Source: CAYLYM01 sp964387645 (GTDB lineage: Bacteria > Calditrichota > Calditrichia > RBG-13-44-9). Taken from it: a stretch of 11,499 bases of DNA. The DNA lies in NCBI GenBank assembly GCA_964387645.1, contig CAYLYM010000123.1:1-11499 (forward strand), written 5' to 3'. Numbering within the stretch: position 1 is the first letter of the stretch; every line of letters begins with the position of its first letter. The position numbers were made by a program, and so were the translations under genes. Shown here one piece after another: positions 7,244 to 11,499 of this stretch. Under the pieces are notes generated by a model. The model saw only the letters and a program-made list of their open reading frames with translations. It made no database searches and was not told the origin of the DNA.

Positions 7244-7927
7244 TCAATATTTAGACAATAATTTATTTATATCATCTTTTTTTCCTAATAATACTAAAAT
7301 ATCCCCTTTTTCAATGATTGTCTGGGCAGTAGGCATAACAACTTTCTGTTTCGGAACATTTAATTCTTTTTCATCCAAAAATTGTTGTCTTTTTACTATA
7401 ATCAGATTAAGTCCATATTTCGACCGTAGTTTTAGTTCCTCCAGGGTTTTCCCAAGGAAGATTTTAGGAGCTTCTATCTCTACAATAGTAAATTGGTCAG
7501 CAAGATAGAAGATTTCTTTTAGTTTGGGATGCATGAGCGTATAGGCTAATTTTTCTCCCACCTCTCTTTCTGGTAAAACTACTCGGTCAATTCCAACGGC
7601 ATTTAGAATTTTTTCTTCAATATTGCGTGTAGCACGGGTAATAACAGTGGGTACTCCAAGTTGTTTTAATAAGACTGCCGTTAAAAGGTTAGATTCAAAA
7701 TCTTCACCAATACAAACAATTGCTACATCTACCTCGTGAATACCCTGTGCAATGAGCGCATTTTCATCGGTACTATCTAATCGCACAGCCACGGATACAT
7801 AATCCTGAATTTCTTCAACGCGTGACATGTCTCGATCCACGGCAATGACTTCTGCACCTTTCTCAGTTAAAGATTTGGCAACACTTTCGCCAAAAGCACC
7901 CAATCCTAAAATAGCAAACTTTTTCAT
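7244..7927 (-). CDS. ktrA: TrkA/KtrA-type potassium channel regulatory subunit
   Basis: A 227-residue cytosolic RCK protein that gates a Trk/Ktr-type K+ transporter in response to bound nucleotide. The RCK_N Rossmann domain (about 1-130) begins with GLGAFG (8-13) followed by a basic stretch, and Asp31 in VIAVDRD closes the second strand, the position that usually selects NAD(H)/adenine nucleotides. The RCK_C (TrkA_C) domain spans about 135-226. The single RCK_N/RCK_C pair and the length match KtrA/KtrC rather than the double-length TrkA of enterobacteria. No ktrB/trkH-like membrane partner is in the window, so it must be encoded elsewhere. It is the first gene of the minus-strand cluster. The promoter lies directly upstream, giving a leader of about 20 nt. 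The bases before the ATG (AAAAAGAG immediately adjacent) are a poor, too-close ribosome site. The symbol is by length and domain order only. Confidence 0.9.
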   Translation of the reverse strand: MKKFAILGLGAFGESVAKSLTEKGAEVIAVDRDMSRVEEIQDYVSVAVRLDSTDENALIAQGIHEVDVAIVCIGEDFESNLLTAVLLKQLGVPTVITRATRNIEEKILNAVGIDRVVLPEREVGEKLAYTLMHPKLKEIFYLADQFTIVEIEAPKIFLGKTLEELKLRSKYGLNLIIVKRQQFLDEKELNVPKQKVVMPTAQTIIEKGDILVLLGKKDDINKLLSKY

Positions 7928-7954
7928 CTCTTTTTAATTGTTTTAGTTCACAAA

Positions 7955-7983
7955 AATATAATTTTAAATGATAATCAGAACAA
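7955..7983 (-). promoter_or_regulatory. Sigma-70-like promoter for the TrkA-protease cluster
   Basis: On the minus strand TTGTTC (-35, positions 7983-7978) and TATATT (-10, positions 7960-7955) are separated by exactly 17 bp. The predicted transcription start is about 20 nt before the ATG at 7927. Being so near, it leaves little room for a leader or riboswitch. Confidence 0.5.
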
Positions 7984-8083
7984 ACTATTTATTGTAAACA
8001 AGAAGTAAGTAAAGCTGAACTTTAAATAAAAATAAATTTGAATCAATTGAAATTTTATTGGTTTGTTTTTAATTTTCACAGTC

Positions 8084-8096
8084 AAGAATAATTCTT
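8084..8096. promoter_or_regulatory. Operator-like perfect dyad
   Basis: AAGAAT (8084-8089) and ATTCTT (8091-8096) are perfect inverted repeats around a single A. The size and single-base centre suit a dimeric regulator site, but it lies about 100 bp upstream of the promoter driving the TrkA cluster, and AT-rich DNA produces such dyads by chance. There is no evidence of a bound protein. Confidence 0.2.
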
Positions 8097-8105
8097 CTAG
8101 GAACT

Positions 8106-8119
8106 CTCAGATGCCTGAG
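8106..8119. repeat. Five-bp hairpin with ATGC loop
   Basis: CTCAG (8106-8110) pairs with CTGAG (8115-8119) around ATGC. It is G+C-richer than its surroundings. No T run follows on either strand, so it is not a typical terminator. Function unknown. Confidence 0.3.
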
Positions 8120-8412
8120 GCAAATTTGATAAACGATGTTTTCTCATTATGTATGATTCCGAATTTACTCGCTTAACTAAATTTTTAAATACCTGTTAAT
8201 AGCAGAAGAAAATTTTTTTCCTTATAAATTTTTCAGCAATATACATTAATTAACTACTTTCCAACCTATTTTTGCTATTTATCATTCAGGGTTTTGTTTG
8301 CAATTATTGTAGACGAAAATTTAGTTTAAGGATTATGCTACTAATACCTAATGGGGTAAAATATCCAGTCAGAGCATTAATAAATAACCATGAAAGAAAA
8401 GGAGATACTTGT

Positions 8413-8463
8413 ATGTTTGAACTAATTTGGTTAAATGTTTTTTTAAAGTTTGTTACAAAATAG
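8413..8463 (+). CDS. Possible 16-codon hydrophobic peptide with strong ribosome site
   Basis: ATG at 8413 is preceded by AAAAGGAG (8397-8404) with an 8-nt spacer, one of the best ribosome-binding arrangements in the window. It opens a frame of only 16 codons, MFELIWLNVFLKFVTK, ending in TAG at 8461-8463. The peptide is short, hydrophobic and ends basic, like a small membrane-active or leader peptide. It could equally be the surviving 5' end of a decayed gene. The same frame is open back to 8272 without a good upstream start. No neighbour on this strand would be served by it. Confidence 0.25.
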   Translation: MFELIWLNVFLKFVTK

Positions 8464-8532
8464 TGTTGAATGCCTGTTCAAAAGATTTTTCCGCATTATA
8501 CTACTAAGATTTCTATTTGAACCAGTGGTTAT

Positions 8533-9593
8533 TCAAATATTTTTTCTCATTAAAACTATTTTTCTAAGTTGATTCAGGTTGAATTGCGTCAGAGCGATGC
8601 CTGAAAAAGTAACTAACATACCAATAATGNNNNNNNNNNNNNNNNNNNNNNNNNNNNNNNNNNNNNNNNNNNNNNNNNNNNNNNNNNNNNNNNNNNNNNN
8701 NNNNNNNNNNNNNNNNNNNNNNNNNNNNNCAGGTTGAATTGCGTCAGAGCGATGCCTGAAAAAGTAACTAACATACCAATAATGGTACGTATTTGAATGA
8801 GTTCTCCATACACAAGATAATCAAAAATGATTGCCACGATAGGTGTAATGTAAATAATCAGCGAAAGAGTAATGGCGCTCAATTGTTTTAAAAGCCAATA
8901 ATATAGAGCAAAGGCCAGAGCCGAACCTATGGCACCAAGGTATATGACCGCTACTATAACTCTTAAGTTGAAATGAATCTGATTAACATTCTCCAAGATC
9001 ATGCCAAATACTAATAATGAAAAAAAACCCAGTAACATTTGGTTAAACGTTAAAGAAATAGGATTTATGCCAGGTAGATATTTTTTAACAATAACTACAG
9101 ACATGGCTCCTCCGGCTGCGCCGATAACAATTGCCAGAGAAGCAATAATTACTTTTTGATCAAATTGGGTGATTATTAATTGATCATAAAAAACAATAAA
9201 AATGCCTGCAAAACCCAAAAGCAAACCTAAAAATTTTACCCAATGAAAGGCTTCATTTCTAAATAGAAAATTAGCCCATACGGCGGTAAATATAGGAAAG
9301 GTAGCGAAGAATATTGCAGTAATTCCAGCGGATAAATATTGTTCTCCCCAGTAAATCAAACCATAATCGAAGGTGTACATGAGAAACGCACTGAGAGCTA
9401 ATACACCAAAATCTTTTCGCTTAACCCGTATAGAAACACTCATAATACGTGTGTAAAGGAATAACAGTACCAGAGCAAAAGCAAATCGGAAACTGGCGCT
9501 CAAAAAAGGGGGTAACCCCTCTAAACTCATTTTAATAGCTACCCAGGTTGTTCCCCAGACAATGCATAAGAATATGAAGACTAACAACTGCAT
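8533..9593 (-). CDS. EamA/DMT-superfamily transporter, interrupted by an assembly gap
   Basis: An inner-membrane drug/metabolite-type transporter with two EamA repeats (about 1-140 and 150-285) and about ten hydrophobic helices. The N-terminal part has the IVWGTTWVAIK segment (11-21) and helices ending in VFYDQ; the second repeat has the YYWLLK (231-236) and IIYITPIVAI (246-255) segments. Substrate cannot be assigned. Start: ATG 9591-9593 is chosen because GAGGGA sits 6 nt upstream. An in-frame ATG at 9624-9626 would add 11 hydrophilic residues but lacks a ribosome site. The 3' part is split by 100 N (8630-8729) flanked by identical 55-bp sequences. Removing the N run and one copy gives a continuous frame continuing NQLRKIVLMRKNI to TGA at 8533-8535, 301 residues, normal for the family. 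Taken literally, the sequence reads out of frame after the gap. Confidence 0.85.
8575..8629. repeat. 55-bp direct repeat, left copy (contig-end overlap)
   Basis: Begins CAGGTTGAATTGCGTC and ends ACCAATAATG. It is identical over 55 bp to 8730-8784. The copy runs exactly up to the first N, and the identity ends exactly there, as expected for two contig ends sharing one overlap rather than for a biological duplication. Confidence 0.95.
8630..8729. other. Assembly gap of exactly 100 N
   Basis: Exactly 100 undetermined bases, the conventional placeholder for a gap of unknown size. The flanks are identical, so the gap probably does not represent missing DNA. Confidence 0.97.
8730..8784. repeat. 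55-bp direct repeat, right copy (contig-end overlap)
   Basis: Begins at the first base after the N run and matches 8575-8629 without mismatch. It encodes the end of the transporter (Thr-Ile-Ile-Gly to Asn-Leu region) on the minus strand. Merging it with the left copy restores the gene. Confidence 0.95.
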
Positions 9594-9622
9594 TGAACAT
9601 CCCTCATTGGTTCTGAATGAAT

Positions 9623-9967
9623 TCAACCTTTTCCAACAAAATGTCTAAAAAAGAGTACCTTACGATCCTTTGCCATGCTAAGTAATTGATGTGCATCTGT
9701 GGTGTTACTTTTTAATAGTTTTATTTTCCCAAAATAAAAATATGATGAAGCTGGTAATCTAGCTAAAGAAATACGTTTTTGGAAAAGTTTTTTCCCATAA
9801 CCGAATATACGTAAAGATATTTCTAAACACACAAGTATCAGTAATGGGAATAAAATTAAAAAGATTCGGAAAATAAATAATTTTTGTGTAGATAATACTG
9901 TTTCCTTTCCAGAATTCATTTTCCTTGATTTTGGATATTTTGTCTGGGCAGGTTGTTTTTGGACCAT
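9623..9967 (-). pseudogene. Truncated membrane-anchor ORF, probable gene fragment
   Basis: A 114-residue frame with a basic, polar start, one strong hydrophobic helix (about 31-49) and then LEISLRIFGYGKK (about 48-60). An N-terminal anchor followed by an E-x3-LR-x-FGYG motif resembles the start of larger envelope proteins (SGNH-hydrolase or TPR-containing) that I recall from Calditrichota/KSB1-like genomes; this is recollection, not a search. After the motif about 50 residues follow without recognisable conservation and the frame stops, so the gene is probably the stub of a longer one. Other frames downstream stop quickly, so a simple single frameshift is not obvious. Possible starts are ATG 9965-9967 (poor ribosome site) or codon 17 (AAGGA very close upstream). 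Its TGA lies 29 bp before the transporter start, so it may still be transcribed as that gene's leader. A real small membrane protein is the alternative. Confidence 0.4.
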
Positions 9968-9986
9968 ACTTCTGAAGTTTTCTGTA

Positions 9987-10015
9987 AATATAGAACGATC
10001 GTGTTATGAATGCAA
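9987..10015 (-). promoter_or_regulatory. Promoter candidate for the fragment-transporter unit
   Basis: On the minus strand TTGCAT (-35, 10015-10010) and TATATT (-10, 9992-9987) are separated by exactly 17 bp, with the first possible ATG at 9967 about 20 nt downstream. The spacer contains the perfect 8-bp palindrome ACGATCGT (9995-10002), placed where a repressor could block polymerase. The region between this promoter and the plus-strand phosphatase gene is shared by two divergent genes. Confidence 0.45.
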
Positions 10016-10136
10016 TTCGCCTGGGAAGTTTGTTGCCCGTTGAAAGAATTTTAAATTAAAAATAAACTTGATAATTAGCGAAAGTTTAATGCAAATTTTA
10101 ATTTGATAAGAGCATAATGAGCAAAGGAAGTATAAT

Positions 10137-10766
10137 ATGTTAGAAATCTATTTCATTCGTCACGGTGAAACGGTTGGCAATAAAGAAAATCGTTTTAGAG
10201 GGCGTCATGATTTTCCACTAAATCAGAATGGTATTCGGCAGGCTGAATCTTTGCGGGATGCATTAAAGCATGTTCAATTTGATGCCATTTATAGCAGTCC
10301 GCTAAGCCGGTCTCTGAAGACTGCTGAAATTATTGCGGATAATCGATCACCAGTTATTCTTGAAGAAGGATTTACAAACATTGCACTGGGTGAATGGGAA
10401 AATAAACCAAAAGCATGGGTGCGGAGAACTTACCCTGATTTATGGCAAATTTGGAAAACAGAACCCGAGAAATTGTCGTTTAAGGGGATGGAAACATTGA
10501 CCGAAGTTCGAAAACGAGCGTACGAAACATTGGTAAAATTGATAAATCGTCATCAGAAAGGAAAAATTGCGATTGTTTCACATCGTGCAGTTCTCAAGCC
10601 GTTATTTGCAGCTATGCTGAACATGGCAGAACCCTATTTTTGGAAAATTCAGGTCGACACTGCATCTTATAGCATTGCTGAATATCGTAATGATAGAGGA
10701 TTTACTTTCACCATTATAAATCAAAATAAGCATCTGGAAAATTTTTTCCGGGAGGATTTGGGATAA
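10137..10766 (+). CDS. Histidine phosphatase family protein (phosphoglycerate mutase-like)
   Basis: A 209-residue enzyme of the histidine phosphatase superfamily, branch 1, cytosolic. The catalytic RHGET motif is at 8-12, with His9 as the phosphorylated residue. A phosphate-pocket arginine is Arg58 in SSPLSRSLKTA, the acid/base Glu86 is in ALGEWE, and the second histidine is His149 in VSHRAV. The segment FRGRHDFPLN (20-29) followed by G-x-x-QA is typical of the CobC/GpmB-like phosphatases. The substrate (alpha-ribazole phosphate, a sugar phosphate or other) cannot be told, and no cobalamin genes are nearby, so no symbol is given. All active-site residues are present. The ATG is preceded by AAAGGAAG with about 8 nt spacing. 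An RDD-family gene follows 52 bp downstream on the same strand. Confidence 0.93.
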   Translation: MLEIYFIRHGETVGNKENRFRGRHDFPLNQNGIRQAESLRDALKHVQFDAIYSSPLSRSLKTAEIIADNRSPVILEEGFTNIALGEWENKPKAWVRRTYPDLWQIWKTEPEKLSFKGMETLTEVRKRAYETLVKLINRHQKGKIAIVSHRAVLKPLFAAMLNMAEPYFWKIQVDTASYSIAEYRNDRGFTFTIINQNKHLENFFREDLG

Positions 10767-10818
10767 GAAATTAGGGATGATTTAATTGTCCGAAAGAAGA
10801 AATTAGACTGGAAATATT

Positions 10819-11412
10819 TTGAATATACCTATCTTACATATTTATTACCCTCGTAATACTATTAAACGAACATTAAAACCAGCGGACATACGTTCAAGAA
10901 TTATTGCACAGTTGATTGATGGAGTGGTGTTGGGTGTAATTATTTCAGGTCTTTTGCTACTTTTTAGCAAAGGGAGATTGTATTCTCTTTGGATTTCACC
11001 TATTATTCCTATTTATATTGTGCAAACCAGTTACACCTATATTCCTTTAGTCTCTGATTGGTGGTGGGGAGGTTATTATATCAAAATTAGCCTTCCCTTT
11101 ATTGCCGACTTTTTACTGGCTTATCCTTCACCTTTACAATGGTTGGTTTATATTGCTTATTACACGTTGTTTCATTATTTCTGGGGGCAAACTCCCGGCA
11201 AAATGATGAAAGGTCTGGTGGTGCTTACCATAGACCAGCATCCTTTAACTTTCAACCAAAGCTTAAAACGTTGGTTCATGTATTTAATCTCTCTGATTCC
11301 ATTTGGAATAGGATTTTTTTTAACAAGCCATCGAGAGCAATTTAAATCCTGGCACGATCGGCTAACGAGGACCAGAGTTTTTTCTTTTGATACCTTTGAT
11401 TCGGTTGTTTAA
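10819..11412 (+). CDS. RDD-family integral membrane protein
   Basis: A 197-residue membrane protein of the RDD family. The signature appears as Arg27-x2-Ala30-x3-Asp34 at the start of the first helix; a GQTPGK loop lies at 123-128 and a conserved terminal HDRLTRT segment at 179-185. Hydrophobic helices are about 28-49, 56-78, 90-118 and 152-169. RDD proteins are poorly characterised; some are linked to ion transport, and many are simply annotated as membrane proteins. The frame opens at TTG 10819, because an in-frame TAG at 10804-10806 precludes an upstream start and there is no ATG early in the domain. The ribosome site is weak (CTGGAAAT), so the start is uncertain by a few codons. The 52-bp spacing from the phosphatase suggests co-transcription; no functional link between the two is evident. 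Confidence 0.85.
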   Translation: MNIPILHIYYPRNTIKRTLKPADIRSRIIAQLIDGVVLGVIISGLLLLFSKGRLYSLWISPIIPIYIVQTSYTYIPLVSDWWWGGYYIKISLPFIADFLLAYPSPLQWLVYIAYYTLFHYFWGQTPGKMMKGLVVLTIDQHPLTFNQSLKRWFMYLISLIPFGIGFFLTSHREQFKSWHDRLTRTRVFSFDTFDSVV

Positions 11413-11439
11413 TAAGAATAGATAAACGTTCTTTTTTAT

Positions 11440-11452
11440 AAAGGAAACCTTT
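11440..11452 (+). terminator. Weak hairpin after the RDD gene
   Basis: AAAGG (11440-11444) pairs with CCTTT (11448-11452) around AAA, 28 bases after the stop codon, followed by GATTTAAT rather than a clean T run. A marginal intrinsic terminator at best. The rest of the window to 11499 is AT-rich and shows no gene. Confidence 0.25.
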
Positions 11453-11499
11453 GATTTAATCGACAAAAATTTCTCATTGTAAAATAATCAAATAATCCC

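Larger units (their letters stand above)
7928..8532. other. 605-bp region without a convincing gene
   Basis: This AT-rich stretch separates two minus-strand transcription units. Apart from the promoter at 7955-7983 it contains an exact dyad AAGAAT-A-ATTCTT (8084-8096), a small hairpin CTCAG/CTGAG (8106-8119, loop ATGC), an exact dyad AACCA-G-TGGTT (8520-8530) just past the transporter stop, and one very short plus-strand ORF with a strong ribosome site (8413-8463). A longer open frame beginning at 8272 has no family signature and is probably chance. No transposon ends, tRNA or phage attachment site were seen. Confidence 0.6.

Noticed and set aside
8320..8370. Resemblance of GCTACTAATACC to a 16S rRNA segment
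   Set aside because: Only a short match to a CTAATACC-type string; the flanking bases do not follow 16S rRNA and no other rRNA region is nearby.
8272..8463. 63-residue plus-strand ORF
   Set aside because: No family signature, no ribosome site at its ATG and unremarkable composition; only its last 16 codons have a good ribosome site and these are listed separately.
8613..8629. Transporter stop codon read through the N run, near 8613
   Set aside because: It arises from reading the left copy of the 55-bp overlap in the wrong frame after a 100-base placeholder; collapse of the overlap gives the stop at 8533-8535.
8575..8784. A genuine 55-bp direct repeat such as a target-site duplication or insertion site
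   Set aside because: The identity begins and ends exactly at the contig edges beside 100 N, which is the pattern of assembly overlap rather than biology.

Overview
The window is AT-rich bacterial DNA (about one third G+C by eye) carrying eight intact or repairable protein genes, one probable gene fragment, one assembly gap and several structured intergenic stretches. No rRNA, tRNA, CRISPR array, transposase or phage gene was seen. The gene set (a hybrid two-component kinase, a secreted M16 peptidase with a signal peptide, and a fragment with an N-terminal membrane anchor ending in Arg-Ile-Phe-Gly-Tyr-Gly) fits a Gram-negative-type, free-living bacterium, perhaps from an FCB-like or Calditrichota/KSB1-like lineage. 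That placement is an impression, not a demonstrated assignment. TTG start codons appear twice (kinase and RDD protein).

Layout. 1-495: gene-free leader with several inverted repeats, two islands visibly richer in G+C than their surroundings, an extended -10 promoter candidate and two very short leader ORFs. 496-2832 (+): membrane hybrid histidine kinase with HAMP, PAS, HisKA, HATPase and receiver domains. 2836-2905: large dyad between convergent genes, probably the kinase terminator, containing a near-perfect tandem repeat. 7927 down to 3061 (-): a compact four-gene cluster reading TrkA/KtrA-type K+ channel regulator, 120-aa four-cysteine protein of unknown function, Ste24-like M48 membrane protease, and two-domain M16 zinc peptidase. 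The last two overlap by an ATGA. A promoter with 17-bp spacing lies just upstream of the TrkA gene. 7928-8532: 605 bp with no convincing gene. 9967 down to 8533 (-): a truncated membrane-anchor ORF followed by an EamA/DMT transporter whose 3' end is split by a 100-N scaffold gap. 10137-11412 (+): a histidine phosphatase and an RDD-family membrane protein, probably co-transcribed.

Working together. The TrkA, four-cysteine, M48 and M16 genes look like one transcription unit. The M48/M16 pair suggests stepwise proteolysis at and outside the cytoplasmic membrane. The kinase is an orphan hybrid with no partner regulator in view.

The clearest technical result is that the sequence ending at the N run and the sequence following it are identical over exactly 55 bp. 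Collapsing the N run and one copy restores an in-frame transporter gene of 301 codons plus stop. No previously undescribed system could be demonstrated. The best leads are the four-cysteine protein in the protease/TrkA operon, the M48-M16 coupling, and the structured elements at 121-275 and 2836-2905.
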